From contig OY760867.2 in the NCBI GenBank assembly GCA_963664035.2, forward strand, positions 310,001 to 374,000: DNA of 64,000 nt, in the 5' to 3' direction. The notes beneath the pieces are model-generated. The model saw nothing but the letters and a program-made list of their open reading frames with translations, did not search any database and was not told where the DNA came from. This DNA is from G958296245 sp963664035. GTDB taxonomy: Bacteria; Chloroflexota; Dehalococcoidia; Lucifugimonadales; G958296245. The translations under genes and the position numbers were made by a program. This document shows, one piece after another, positions 24,888 to 35,882 of this stretch. Numbering within the stretch: position 1 is the stretch's first letter; each line of letters begins with the position of its first letter.

Positions 24888-27800
24888 CTACTGGGCGAGC
24901 TCGACGACTTGGACGCGGCCCGAGGACCCCAACACGTCTTTGAGCCCCGACTGGAGCTCCGGGCCCACGTCCACGCGCACGAGGGACCACTCCAGCGTGA
25001 CGATGCGGCCGCTCGTGAGTATCTCCAGGCTAACCTCGTCCTGGCCCTGGTTCTCCATGAGCATGCGCTTCACCTCGTCCAGCAGATAGATGTCGTCCCT
25101 GGCGCTCTTGCTCTCCTCGATCGTCACGACGAGGCGCCTCGGCCCCAGCGGAGCGGGCGACGCTCCGTTCACCTCGGGGCTAGGCCCCGATACCTTCCCG
25201 TCGTCCGGAGGCGGCCCATCGTTCACGACCCCTCCGACCGTCCCCGTATGAGCAGTGGCGCCGTTGCTAGGCTTGTAAGGAGATTCCACTTCAGGGACCT
25301 CGCCGCCCGCCCCGTTCGCGGAGACGGCTTCGGGAGGGCGGCTTTCCTCTTCCCGGCGAGGCGCGGCGTCGGTCTCGCGCGGGGAAGCCTCTTCCTCTTC
25401 GTGTGAGGCGGCCCCGAGAGCGGCGGGATGCTCGGGCGCGGCCTCGGAGGCGCTGCCAGACAGGTCGACCTCCTTGGCGCTCAGGCAGGATATGCTGACC
25501 CGGTCCTCCCGCGTCCTAACGGAGCCCACGATGGACACCAGCGCGCCCGCCGTCCACAGGTCCCTGGTCTGCTGGAGAACGTTGTCCCACGCGAAGACGT
25601 CGATGCTGCCGTTGAACAGGTTCAGGTTCACTATCGCGTAGGGCTTCTGGTTCTTGGTGAACCGCTCGGTCACCGACGCCACCTCGCCGTGGAGCACGAT
25701 CCTCTTACCGTCCATGTCGGGAGAGATGTCGCGCCGAGAGAGGACGACGTCGGACCCCGCCTGCGCCGACAGGTCCAGCAGCGAGCTCCCCGATAGCCCG
25801 ACCCCCAGCAGCTCCTTCTCCCAGCTCATCTTATCCTGGGCTGTCGCGGTCTCGTCGGGGAGCTCAATAGCGACAAGTGGAGTGGGAACGGAGTCGCCGA
25901 ACAGGTCGAACATCGAGCTCTGGTTCGACTCCCGCAGCCTCGCCTCGCTCTGGGAGACGGACAATATCTTGTCCACGACCTCGAACAGCGCCGCCCTGTC
26001 CCCAAGCTCGTCGAGCGCGCCCGCGCGTATCAGGCTCTCCAGGGCCTTGCGGTTGACGGCGCCGAGGTCGGCGCCGCGGCACAGGTCCTCGATGGACCCG
26101 AACCGCCCCGACTCCCGCCTCGACTCGATGATCGGCAGCACGGCCCCTTCTCCCACGTTCTTGATCGACGCCAGACCCACCCGCAGCGCGGCGCCTCCGT
26201 CGGGCCTCCGTTCTATCGAGTACGCCGCCTCGCTGCGGTTGACGCATGGACCGAGGACCTGGATGTTCATCCGCCGGCACTCCAGCACCATCGTGGGCAT
26301 CTTGTCCAGGTTGTCGGCGTTCGCGTTCATCAGGCAGGCCATGTACTCCGCCGGGTAGTTGGCCTTCAGGTAGGCCGTCCAGTACGAGATCAGCCCGTAG
26401 CTGTAGGCGTGGGCCTTGTTGAACGCGTAGCCCGCGAACGGCTCGACGAGCGCGAACATCTGCTCGGCGAGATCCTGCGTGTAACCCTGGCCCAGGGCGC
26501 CCGCTATGAACTTCTCCTTCTCCTCCGCCATGATGGACGGGATCTTCTTGCCCATCGCCTTGCGGACGATGTCGGCCTCTCCCAGCGAGTAGCCGGCGAA
26601 GGCGCGCGCGATAAGCAGCACCTGGTCCTGGAAGACGATGACGCCGTAGGTCTCCTCCAGGATGTCCCTGAGCTTAGGGTGCGGGTAGCGCACGTCCTCC
26701 CGGCCGTACTTCGCGCCTATGAAGGTGCCTATGTGCTCCATCGGCCCCGGCCGGTACAGGGCGATCATGGCCGCCACGTCCCCCAGCGAGCTGGGCTTCA
26801 ACTCCTGGATGTAGCGCGTCATGCCCGCGCCCTCCAACTGGAAGACGCCCACCGTGTCCCCCTTGGAGAGCATCTCGAACGTCAGGGGATCGTCCAGGGG
26901 GATGTCGTTCAGGGAGAGGCTCACGCCGCGGCTCTCGCCGATGATCTCCAGCGCGTTGGCGAGGATCGTCAGGTTGACGAGGCCCAGGAAGTCGATCTTG
27001 AGCAGCCCTAGCTCGGCTATCGGGTCCATCGCGTACTGCGTGGTCGCCATGCCCTGCTCGTCGCCCTTGCCCGGCCTCTGCAGCGGGACGTAGGTGTCCA
27101 ACGGCTCCTCGGAGATGACCACCCCGGCGGCGTGCGTGCTGGAGTGGCGCGTGACGCCCTCCAGCCCGCGGGCGGTGTCTATCAGGCTCTTCACGCTCTC
27201 GTCCGCCTCGTACATCTCCCCGAGCTCGGAACTCTCGTTCAGGGCGTCGTCGAGGGTGACGTGGAGCCGCGTGGGCACCTGCTTCGCTATCCGGTCCACC
27301 ACGTCGTACGGCATGGCGAGCGCCCGGCCAGTGTCGCGGATCGCCGCCCGCGCGCCGAGCGTGCCGAAGGTGATTATCTGGGCGACGTGGTCGCGGCCGT
27401 ACTTCTCGACGACGTATTCGAGCACCTCCTCCCGCCGGTCGTCCTGGAAGTCCATGTCGATGTCCGGCATCTCCTTGCGTTCGATGTTCAGGAAGCGCTC
27501 GAAGACCAACCCGTAGTCCAGCGGGTTCACGTCCGTCACGTCCAGGCAGTACAGCACCAGGCTGGCCGCCGCGCTGCCCCTGACCGCCAGGTAGATGCCG
27601 CGCTCCCTCACGAACTTGGCGATGTCCCAGACCACCAGGAAGTAGTTGGCGTACCGCGTCTGCCTTATCACCTCCAGCTCCGAGGCGAGCCTCTGCCTCT
27701 GGGCGTCGCTCACGCTGCCCGCCCTGCGGCGCAGCCCCTCCTCGCACAGCCTGGACAGGAAGGCGTCGGGCGTCAGCCCGTCCGGCACCTGGAACTCCGG

Positions 27801-28637
27801 CATATGCACCTGCGAGAAGTCGAGCTCCAGGTTGCACATCTCGGCGATCCGCTCGGTGTTCTCCAGCGCCTGCGGCGTCTCCCGGAAGAGCGCCCGCATC
27901 TCCTCCTCGCTCTTCAGATAGTACGACGGCTCCTCCATCCGCAGGCGCTTTGGGTCCTCTATGGTGGTGTTCGTGTGGATGCAGATCAGGACGTCCTGCA
28001 GGTAGGCGTCAGCCTCGTTGACGTAGTGCGAGTCGTTGGTGGCGACGACGGGGATGCCGAGCTCGCGGTGGAGATCCATCAAGCCCCTGTTGACCGCCGG
28101 AAGCTGCTCCACCCCGCCGTGCTGCATCAACTCCAGGTGGTAGTCCGGGAAGACCTCCCTGTACCACTGCGCCGACCTGCGCGCCTCGTCCATCCGCCCC
28201 TCGTATATGAGCCGGGGCACCTCGGCGCTCGGACAGCCGGACAGCACCACCAGCCCCTCGTTGTGCCGCTCGAACATCTCCCTGTCGACGCGCGGCTTGT
28301 AGTAGAAGCCCTCCAGGTGAGACGCGGTGACCAGCTTGACCAGGTTGCCGTAGCCCTCCAGGTCCTTCGCCAGCACCGTGATGTGGAAGGGGCTCTTCTC
28401 GTTCGGGAGGCGGTCGTGGCGGCTGCCGGGGGCGACGTACATCTCGCAGCCGACGATCGGCTTGATCCCGGCCTCCTTGGCGGCCTTGTAGAAGTCGATA
28501 GCCCCGTAGAGGCCGCCGTGGTCGGTGATCGCCAGGCTCTTCATGCCAAGCTGGCCCGCCCGCTCCACCAGCGGGTCGATCCTGCTGAGGCCGTCCAGGA
28601 GGCTGTATTCGGTGTGGACGTGGAGGTGAGTGAACAA
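24888..28637 (-). CDS. dnaE: DNA polymerase III subunit alpha
   Basis: The 1249-residue replicative polymerase starts at TTG 28637 with AAGGA just upstream. In order: PHP domain (HLHVHTEYSLLDGL, ITDHGGLYGAIDF, NDSHYVNEADAYLQD), polymerase palm with EMPDIDMDFQDDRREEVLEY holding the catalytic Asp residues, fingers and beta-clamp region (RHSSTHAAGVVIS, ITFGTLGARAAIRDTGRAL), helix-hairpin-helix (GVGEGAVLPIIESR), an OB fold (ITxxDGKRIVLHG-type region to PYAIVNLNLFNGSIDVF), then a ~90-residue disordered Pro/Glu-rich insert before a final alpha/beta segment. The PHP metal site looks intact, so intrinsic proofreading is possible. No replication partner gene is adjacent. Confidence 0.97.
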   Translation of the reverse strand: MFTHLHVHTEYSLLDGLSRIDPLVERAGQLGMKSLAITDHGGLYGAIDFYKAAKEAGIKPIVGCEMYVAPGSRHDRLPNEKSPFHITVLAKDLEGYGNLVKLVTASHLEGFYYKPRVDREMFERHNEGLVVLSGCPSAEVPRLIYEGRMDEARRSAQWYREVFPDYHLELMQHGGVEQLPAVNRGLMDLHRELGIPVVATNDSHYVNEADAYLQDVLICIHTNTTIEDPKRLRMEEPSYYLKSEEEMRALFRETPQALENTERIAEMCNLELDFSQVHMPEFQVPDGLTPDAFLSRLCEEGLRRRAGSVSDAQRQRLASELEVIRQTRYANYFLVVWDIAKFVRERGIYLAVRGSAAASLVLYCLDVTDVNPLDYGLVFERFLNIERKEMPDIDMDFQDDRREEVLEYVVEKYGRDHVAQIITFGTLGARAAIRDTGRALAMPYDVVDRIAKQVPTRLHVTLDDALNESSELGEMYEADESVKSLIDTARGLEGVTRHSSTHAAGVVISEEPLDTYVPLQRPGKGDEQGMATTQYAMDPIAELGLLKIDFLGLVNLTILANALEIIGESRGVSLSLNDIPLDDPLTFEMLSKGDTVGVFQLEGAGMTRYIQELKPSSLGDVAAMIALYRPGPMEHIGTFIGAKYGREDVRYPHPKLRDILEETYGVIVFQDQVLLIARAFAGYSLGEADIVRKAMGKKIPSIMAEEKEKFIAGALGQGYTQDLAEQMFALVEPFAGYAFNKAHAYSYGLISYWTAYLKANYPAEYMACLMNANADNLDKMPTMVLECRRMNIQVLGPCVNRSEAAYSIERRPDGGAALRVGLASIKNVGEGAVLPIIESRRESGRFGSIEDLCRGADLGAVNRKALESLIRAGALDELGDRAALFEVVDKILSVSQSEARLRESNQSSMFDLFGDSVPTPLVAIELPDETATAQDKMSWEKELLGVGLSGSSLLDLSAQAGSDVVLSRRDISPDMDGKRIVLHGEVASVTERFTKNQKPYAIVNLNLFNGSIDVFAWDNVLQQTRDLWTAGALVSIVGSVRTREDRVSISCLSAKEVDLSGSASEAAPEHPAALGAASHEEEEASPRETDAAPRREEESRPPEAVSANGAGGEVPEVESPYKPSNGATAHTGTVGGVVNDGPPPDDGKVSGPSPEVNGASPAPLGPRRLVVTIEESKSARDDIYLLDEVKRMLMENQGQDEVSLEILTSGRIVTLEWSLVRVDVGPELQSGLKDVLGSSGRVQVVELAQ

Positions 28638-29711
28638 GTCCTTCTATGCCATTTCCAGAGACTGCCGGGCAAGCCCCTGGCCGCCCTGTAGCCCGGTGCG
28701 CCGGGAGATCGATCCAGAGGCGCCGGGCCGCCATTATAGCAGCCGCCATAGTGGGGGCCTGCAAGGTTGCGGCGCCGGAATCCGGGAGCAATTTCCCGGG
28801 GAAGGATGCACTATATGCGGCGTCTCCCGTATCTGCGAGCACAACCGGCAGTGGGCGCCTCGCACGCCGGGATGGAGCGCCAGTCCCACCTCGAACGGGA
28901 CTTTGGAAGGTCCTGTCGCGGGGAATGGTTCGGGCTGGACGCCGCCCGGACCCATGGTCCCCCGGGACCCGTCGAACTGCCGGGGGTGGGTCGCCTTACG
29001 TGGAGGCCCGCATTTCAGCAGACCGCCGCACGGCGAGGGCTACTACGACTAGAGCTGGATGCGCTCAGCGGAGCTTACCTGTCCCCTCAATGCTGCAACA
29101 CTGTCCGGTCTCTCGGGAGGGAGCGAGGGCTCAAGGCCCCGGCAGACCTGCCTGTAGCAGACAGGCCTGCCGTTAAGCTACTACCGTGCCCGAGGCCGAA
29201 TGGGAGCGAGGGTAATGGCATCGGGAATGCCATTGGCATCCCGCCGCGCGGTGTTGGGCGGCGCCACTTATTCAGTTGTTAAGGTGCGAAGTCCGGTCTT
29301 CGCGGGGCCGGACCCCCTGGCAGCGTCACAATCAGCGCCACATCTCTGGCTCGCGTCCAGCGTCGGGGCCGCCAATCCGAGGCGGTGTCCCGCGGGTACC
29401 GCGCCACCGTCCCTTCGGCAAGCGGATTATCTGACAAGGGGACAGAGGCTGAAGCTCGCGCTCGGGGAGAGTATAGCACAGGGGTTCTGGGATGTGTCAA
29501 GCTGTCTGAACTGTGATTCGTGTGATGGGTGTGATTGGGATGATGGAGGCGATCCACGAAGGGCACGAAGGGGCACGAAAAGGATTTTCGGGATGGGAGC
29601 AATGGGAGGGCTGGTTTGAAACCAGCCTCTACGGGGTGTGGCCGATAGCCCCTCCGGGGTGATGGCTGATAGATATGGCGCACCTTGTAGGGATAGATTC
29701 CCGCTTATAAG
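28638..29711. other. About 1.1-kb region without a convincing gene, between dnaE and groEL
   Basis: Several open frames exist on both strands but none has recognisable protein features or a good ribosome-binding site. Visible structure: a GC-rich interrupted inverted repeat at about 29140-29172 (GGCAGACCTGCCTG and CAGGCCTGCC), a G/T-rich stretch near 29510-29545 with repeated TGTGAT units, and a copy of the dispersed palindromic element at 29603-29680. A structured RNA is possible but I recognise none. Confidence 0.5.
29603..29680. mobile_element. MITE-like palindromic element, copy 2
   Basis: The perfect palindrome GGCTGGTTTGAAACCAGCC lies at 29609-29627, followed by CTACGGGGTG and, a little further on, GGGGTGATGGCTGATAGATA and TGGCGC. 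Compared with 6355-6440 it is in the opposite orientation and carries an extra ~20 bases (GGCCGATAGCCCCTCC). It lies in the gene-free region downstream of groEL. Confidence 0.6.
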
Positions 29712-29742
29712 CAACGGCCCCGGAGTACTCCGGGGCCGTTGC
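29711..29742. terminator. Intrinsic terminator downstream of groEL
   Basis: A perfect 32-base inverted repeat, stem GCAACGGCCCCGGAGT with its complement ACTCCGGGGCCGTTGC, starts ~30 bases after the groEL stop. On the minus strand it is followed by TTATAAG, on the plus strand by TTTCAAT, so it may act in both directions although neither T-tract is long. Confidence 0.75.
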
Positions 29743-29771
29743 TTTCAATCGGCGTGGACCCCTCGCAGGGT

Positions 29772-31382
<1,611 letters not shown>

Positions 31383-31415
31383 AGCTGCTTCCTCCTGGAA
31401 TGTCTGCTTGCTGCT

Positions 31416-31724
31416 CTACTTCTTGAACAGGATGTCGTCTTCGCGCACCACGAGGTACTCGACGTCCCCCTCGCGGTACTCGGTGCCGGCGTACTTCGAG
31501 TAGACGACCGTGTCGCCCACGCACACCTCCATCGGCACGCGCGTCGAGCCGTCGTCGGAGAGCTTGCCCGGGCCGACGGCGACCACGGTGCCCAGCTGGG
31601 GCTTCTCCTTGGCGGTGTCGGGGATGTATATCCCGCCCGCGCTCATCTGCTCGTCCTCTTCGCTCGGCTCGATTACGACCCGGTTCCCTAACGGCTTGAA
31701 CCCTACCTTCGTCTCCGTCGTCAT
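31416..31724 (-). CDS. groS: 10-kDa co-chaperonin GroES
   Basis: The 102-residue product (FKPLGNRVVIEPSEEDEQMS, mobile loop around MSAGGIYIPDTAKEKPQ, and VGDTVVYSKYAGTEY) is a standard GroES, the heptameric lid of the chaperonin. It is first in the operon. ATG 31724 has an AGGAGGGAG site upstream, with the heat-shock operator about 97 bases ahead. Confidence 0.98.
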   Translation of the reverse strand: MTTETKVGFKPLGNRVVIEPSEEDEQMSAGGIYIPDTAKEKPQLGTVVAVGPGKLSDDGSTRVPMEVCVGDTVVYSKYAGTEYREGDVEYLVVREDDILFKK

Positions 31725-31820
31725 TGCTCCCTCCTGCTGCCTGTTCCGTTTCCGCGTTGCGTTACTCGACCCGCCAGTCCCGCGCCCACGATTGCCGCGC
31801 GCCCAAGCCTGCCGGGCCTC

Positions 31821-31847
31821 TTAGCAGTCACCGCTTCTGACTGCTAA
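31821..31847. promoter_or_regulatory. CIRCE-type HrcA operator, compensated variant
   Basis: TTAGCAGTC, 9-base spacer, GACTGCTAA forms a perfect inverted repeat upstream of groES. The classical CIRCE element is TTAGCACTC-N9-GAGTGCTAA. Here one base per arm is exchanged in a compensatory way (C to G and G to C) so symmetry is kept. It predicts repression by an HrcA protein, which is not encoded in this window. Confidence 0.88.
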
Positions 31848-31961
31848 AGCTCATGGTAGCGGCCATCTCGCGGCTTGTCAAATCGAGGAAGGCCAGGTAG
31901 TGGGTCAGTATCAATTAGGCCCTTTGCCCAGAACCGGCCTGTCGGACCTCCGGTCGGTGAG

Positions 31962-32240
31962 CTAGCCCAAGGAGATGGAGATATCTAGGATCCTGGTCAG
32001 CACGAGCAAAAGCGTGAGCAGAGCGGTTACAGCGGCGAAGCCTCCCCAGAGCCAACTGATCTTGTTCTCCACGCCACGCAACCTGTCGTCCAGTCTGTCG
32101 AAGCGAGCGTCGACGCGGGCCTCAAGCTGATTCAGGGCGTTCATGACCCACTGGGACTCGCCCTGCGACATGGGGGGAGGCGGAGCCGAGGTGGTGGATG
32201 GAGGAGTCGAGGGTGTCTGCTGAGCGTCGTCAGGTCCCAT
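31962..32240 (-). CDS. Small coiled-coil protein with C-terminal TM helix
   Basis: The 92-residue protein has a Pro/Ser/Thr-rich N-terminus, a short coiled coil (LNQLEARVDARFDRLDDRLR, GVENKISWLW) and one TM helix (GFAAVTALLTLLLVLTRIL). The layout resembles XhlA-like proteins and the gene pair at 58811/59067. It starts at ATG 32240 and overlaps the upstream gene by 11 bases, so the two are translationally coupled. Function unknown. Confidence 0.6.
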   Translation of the reverse strand: MGPDDAQQTPSTPPSTTSAPPPPMSQGESQWVMNALNQLEARVDARFDRLDDRLRGVENKISWLWGGFAAVTALLTLLLVLTRILDISISLG

Positions 32241-32502
32241 TCTGTTGCGCCTTGACGTTTATCCACTCCCAGACGTTGGCATGATGGCATCCCCAGAATT
32301 GGTAGACCGGAGCAACGATTGCCAGCGAGTCGGCCCCCGGTTCGATTCCCAGGCGGGTAGCTAGGTCTTTGGAGGTCACCCCGGCGGCCGCTACCAGAAA
32401 GCTATCCCCCTCCACCTCCAAGTGGTCGTTGGGGTAGTGTTCGGCTAACGCCTTGGCTATCACGTCGGAACTGCTGACCCCGAAGACAGCAAACACCTGC
32501 AT
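32230..32502 (-). CDS. Hypothetical 90-residue protein
   Basis: ATG 32502 has GGAGGAGAG upstream, which favours it over the earlier in-frame start at 32535. The product reads MQVFAVFGVSSSDVIAKALA, then HYPNDHLEVEGDSFLVAAAG and DSLAIVAPVYQFWGCHHANV. It looks like a compact alpha/beta fold, possibly sensing or structural, and has no TM segment. It is coupled to the coiled-coil/TM gene downstream. No family recognised. Confidence 0.6.
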   Translation of the reverse strand: MQVFAVFGVSSSDVIAKALAEHYPNDHLEVEGDSFLVAAAGVTSKDLATRLGIEPGADSLAIVAPVYQFWGCHHANVWEWINVKAQQNGT

Positions 32503-32621
32503 AGCTCTCCTCCGACAGCTTGGTGCTCCATCCAACCGCAGAATGACGGGAGTTTACCGGGGAAGCTCGCCGTTCGCAAGCGGACCTAAGGGTTGGGGCG
32601 GCCTGGCGGGCCGCCGCCGTA

Positions 32622-34325
32622 CTACTTGCGCACTCGCAATATGACGCCGTCCGACAGCTCGGCCACCAACTCCAGGCCCGGCAGCGCCATTAGCTCCTGG
32701 ACGTCATAGTCGGTGCGTCTACGCAGCTCTTCGAACCAGACCGCGTAGGTGTCCTCGGCAGCGGCGCTTCGTTCTTCCGCCCACTGGCCCAGCCACCGTT
32801 TCTCGAGGGGAAGGTTCCGCAGCCGTGGAGCCCGGAGAATGCCGGCTGACGACCGGTCCCAGTGCTTCCCGTAAAGGTGCCAGTAGGTGATGCTGTAGCT
32901 TTGCGAATAGACGTGGCCGTTAAGACTCCGGGCCGACAAGTAGCGCATCGTTTCGGAATCGGTCCAAGGTCTGGCTTGATAGCCTATGCCCTCGGTCACC
33001 AGGTGCCGGGCGTGCAGGCCGTTCACCACGCCATGATAAGCCAGCCATAGGGAGAGCGCCGCGGCCACGGCTATAGATATGCAAAATACCCCCCCCCACG
33101 CACGAATGTTCTTGGAGGCGGCAGCCATTTCCCGGATGCTGCCGGCGCTCCCGTATCTCACCAGAAGCCCTCCCATTCCAACCGCCGCCATCAACAGTAC
33201 GGGTATGTATGCGGGGGCATAGTGCCTGGCGTGGTTGTCCACGATGGTGAGCGACTTCGCCGCGGTCAAGAAAGCGAGATAGGTTAGCGCGAACGCGCCA
33301 AAGACCACGATCGGACGGACTTGGGCAGCGGCCGTCCCCGCCGCTCCTGCACGCAAGCGAACGAGGCCGTATGCCGCTGCCCCGGCTGTCAGCATCAGCA
33401 GGACCGCCCCCACCGCCGGCGCGGCATAGCCCTGGATGACTGCCAGCAGAGAGTCCAGGCCCATCTGCTCGGCTAGAGCCGTGACTCGCTCGCTGTACAA
33501 CGGAAAGAATATCCACCCGCCAACGCCGTCGACCGTCAGACGCACACTCTCCAGGAGAGAGACGGCTCCCGAACCGCCCCTCGGCCCCATGGGGTATCCG
33601 GTAAGCAGGAAATTTCGCAGCATCCACGCGCAGAGCGGCGCCGCCGAGATCGAAGAGTACAGGAGGACGCGCTTCACCCTCTCGACCGGCCCCGCGCTCC
33701 TATCGAGAGCCAGCACGATGACGGCGGCAAAGAGCACGGTAACGCCGATATAGCGGGTCAGGCAGGCGAGCGCGGCCCACACCGCCGCCCAGGCGAGGAG
33801 AGACCTCCTCCCCTCGTCCAGGAACCTGTCCATCGCAATCAACGAAAGCGTGACGAACAGGATGAAGACGGTCTCGGAGAAGGCTGTCGCCGCATGGTAC
33901 ACAAGTGTAACCGGGACCATGATGGAGAGGCAGGTCCATACGATGAGGGACCGGGACTCTATGCGTCGCCGCAGCCACCACCCGGAGACGAATATCGTGA
34001 GTGCGAACGCACCCGCGTTGACAACTCCCGAGACGTCGTGCGGATCGAGTCCTGGGAGACTGACCAGCGCAAGTAGGGCGGGCCACAGCGGCGCCCAGCT
34101 CACATAGCTGTCTCCCTGCCAATCGACGAAGCCTTCTCCCACCAGCAGATTACGCGCCACCGATATGTAGGTGAGCCCATCCGCATTCAGGAGCACCCCG
34201 TACGTAACCTCGCGGAGCAGGACCGACGCGGCGCCCAGGACGCTGAGCGCCGCCAGGAAGAGCGTGAACCGGTCCACCTCGAACCGGGCAGCGCTCGCGA
34301 TTGAAGACTGCTTCAACTCACGCAC
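32622..34325 (-). CDS. Multi-TM glycosyltransferase-like protein (GT-C / family 39 type)
   Basis: The 567-residue protein has about ten to twelve TM helices. Its first periplasmic loop reads LLNADGLTYISVARNLLVGE and SYVSWAPLWPALLALVSLPG, matching the GT-C (ArnT/PMT-like) pattern of an acidic residue in loop 1 followed by a Pro/Leu-rich helix. The C-terminal ~150 residues form a soluble domain. Such enzymes move a sugar from a lipid carrier to an acceptor outside the membrane. It is last of the minus-strand polysaccharide group, 27 bases after manC. Confidence 0.72.
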   Translation of the reverse strand: MRELKQSSIASAARFEVDRFTLFLAALSVLGAASVLLREVTYGVLLNADGLTYISVARNLLVGEGFVDWQGDSYVSWAPLWPALLALVSLPGLDPHDVSGVVNAGAFALTIFVSGWWLRRRIESRSLIVWTCLSIMVPVTLVYHAATAFSETVFILFVTLSLIAMDRFLDEGRRSLLAWAAVWAALACLTRYIGVTVLFAAVIVLALDRSAGPVERVKRVLLYSSISAAPLCAWMLRNFLLTGYPMGPRGGSGAVSLLESVRLTVDGVGGWIFFPLYSERVTALAEQMGLDSLLAVIQGYAAPAVGAVLLMLTAGAAAYGLVRLRAGAAGTAAAQVRPIVVFGAFALTYLAFLTAAKSLTIVDNHARHYAPAYIPVLLMAAVGMGGLLVRYGSAGSIREMAAASKNIRAWGGVFCISIAVAAALSLWLAYHGVVNGLHARHLVTEGIGYQARPWTDSETMRYLSARSLNGHVYSQSYSITYWHLYGKHWDRSSAGILRAPRLRNLPLEKRWLGQWAEERSAAAEDTYAVWFEELRRRTDYDVQELMALPGLELVAELSDGVILRVRK

Positions 34326-34352
34326 AGTAGGTCCGCCATCCCGAGGGCCGCG

Positions 34353-35813
34353 CTAGCGCCTGCCGTAGTCGTCCTGGAAGCGGACTATGTCGTCTTCGCC
34401 GAGGTAGGCGCCGGTCTGGACCTCGATTACCTCCAGGGGCGTATCGCCGGGGTTCTCCAGGCGGTGCCTTGCGCCCCTGGGGACGTAGGTGGACTCGTTC
34501 TCGGAGAGCGAGAAGACCTCGTCGCCCCTGGTGACCTTCGCTGCGCCTGCGACGACGACCCAGTGCTCAGCCCTGTGGCGGTGCATCTGTAGGGAGAGGG
34601 CGGCGCCTGGGTTGACCGTGAGGCGCTTGACCTGGAAGCCGGGGCCGGAGTCGACGACCTCGTAGCTGCCCCAGGGCCGGTGGACCCTCCTGTGGGCCTC
34701 TGCCTCTGGCCTGCCGTCCGATCTGAGTCGCCCCACCATCTCCTTTACGTCCTGCACGCTGTCCTTGTGCGCCACGAGCACGGCGTCGGCGGTCTCGACG
34801 ACCACGGCGTCCCTCACGCCCACAGCCGCCACGAGGCGGTGCTGCGAGACGAGCAGGGAGTCCTCGGCGGACTGCGCGTACACGTCGCCGCGGACGACGT
34901 TGCCGTCGCCGTCGCGCTCCCCGTGCCGCAACAGGGCCGACCATGCGCCCACGTCCGACCAGCCGGCGTCCAGCGGCACGACGGCAACGTCGGGCAGCCC
35001 GCGCCGTTCCTCGGCCGACAGCCCGGCAGCCTTCTCCATCACCGCGTAGTCGATGGACTCGCCTGGGCACGTGAGGAAGTCGGAGACTCCGGGGCTGTAG
35101 AAGTCGCCGTCGAGGCGGCCATTGGAGTGGGCGCGCCCGCACGCCCGCGCTATGTCCGGCCTGAACCGCTCCAGGGCGGCGAGCCACGCGGAGGCGCGCA
35201 TCATGAATATGCCGCTGTTCCAGAGGTACTCGCCGCTGGCGACGTATGACCGCGCGGTCTCCAGGTCCGGCTTCTCGACGAAGCCCGAGACGCGGCAGGG
35301 CGGCGCGGCGGACTCATCGAGCGCGGCGCCCTTCCTGACGTAGCCGTAGCCGGTCTCCGGCGCGTCCGGGACCACGCCGAACGTGACCAGCCACCCATCG
35401 GCGGCGAGGCTTCCGCCAGCCTCCACGGCCTCGCGGAAGGCCGCGGCGTCGCGCACGAGGTGGTCGCCCGGCATGGCGAGAATTACCGGGTCATGGCCGT
35501 CTCCCATCTCCAGGAGCCACAACGCCGCTAGAGTGAGGGCGGGCGCGGTGTTGCGGCCCTCGGGCTCGATGATGACGCCCAGGGGTTCTACGCCGATTGC
35601 GCGTAGCTGGTCGGCTACGAAGAAGCGGTGGGCCTCGTTGCAGACGACGAGCGGGCGCTCGACGGACCGCAGCCCGTCGAGGCGGCGCGCGGTCTGCTGT
35701 AGCATGGTCTCGTCGTCGACGATGGGGAAGAACTGCTTGGGGTGGCGCTCGCGGGACAGGGGCCAGAGCCGCGTCCCGGAGCCTCCGGCCATTATGACGG
35801 GGTACAGGGTCAT
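34353..35813 (-). CDS. manC: Mannose-1-phosphate guanylyltransferase / mannose-6-phosphate isomerase (bifunctional)
   Basis: The 486-residue protein has an N-terminal nucleotidyltransferase (VIMAGGSGTRLWPLSRERHP, LAMPGDHLV, GFVEKPD) making GDP-mannose, and a C-terminal type II phosphomannose isomerase cupin (RPWGSYEVVDSGPGFQVKRL, LQMHRHRAEHWVVVAGAAKV, PRGARHRLENPG). GDP-mannose feeds mannose, rhamnose and fucose residues of surface glycans. Length is typical of AlgA/ManC bifunctional enzymes. It is 69 bases after the ligase-like gene. Confidence 0.95.
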   Translation of the reverse strand: MTLYPVIMAGGSGTRLWPLSRERHPKQFFPIVDDETMLQQTARRLDGLRSVERPLVVCNEAHRFFVADQLRAIGVEPLGVIIEPEGRNTAPALTLAALWLLEMGDGHDPVILAMPGDHLVRDAAAFREAVEAGGSLAADGWLVTFGVVPDAPETGYGYVRKGAALDESAAPPCRVSGFVEKPDLETARSYVASGEYLWNSGIFMMRASAWLAALERFRPDIARACGRAHSNGRLDGDFYSPGVSDFLTCPGESIDYAVMEKAAGLSAEERRGLPDVAVVPLDAGWSDVGAWSALLRHGERDGDGNVVRGDVYAQSAEDSLLVSQHRLVAAVGVRDAVVVETADAVLVAHKDSVQDVKEMVGRLRSDGRPEAEAHRRVHRPWGSYEVVDSGPGFQVKRLTVNPGAALSLQMHRHRAEHWVVVAGAAKVTRGDEVFSLSENESTYVPRGARHRLENPGDTPLEVIEVQTGAYLGEDDIVRFQDDYGRR

Positions 35814-35882
35814 GCTATGCCTCCGGCCCCGGCCGGTACGCTGACGGCGCCCTCTCTCGCGTCCATAGCCTGGCGGGCCCGC

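Noticed and set aside
24415..24990. 191-codon minus-strand frame across ogt and DUF2007
   Set aside because: Shadow of ogt on the other strand and of the adjacent same-strand genes; no protein features.
28767..29282. 171-codon plus-strand frame downstream of dnaE
   Set aside because: No ribosome-binding site, no recognisable motif and composition like random GC-rich sequence.
28638..29711. RNase P, 6S, SRP or tmRNA gene in the gene-free stretch
   Set aside because: I looked for the conserved cores (for example GAGGAAAGTCC, and the tmRNA TTCGA and CCA ends) on both strands and did not find them.
32270..32350. tRNA-like stretch with a GGTTCGATTCC T-loop
   Set aside because: No matching acceptor or anticodon stem could be formed, and the sequence lies inside a gene with a strong ribosome-binding site on the other strand.
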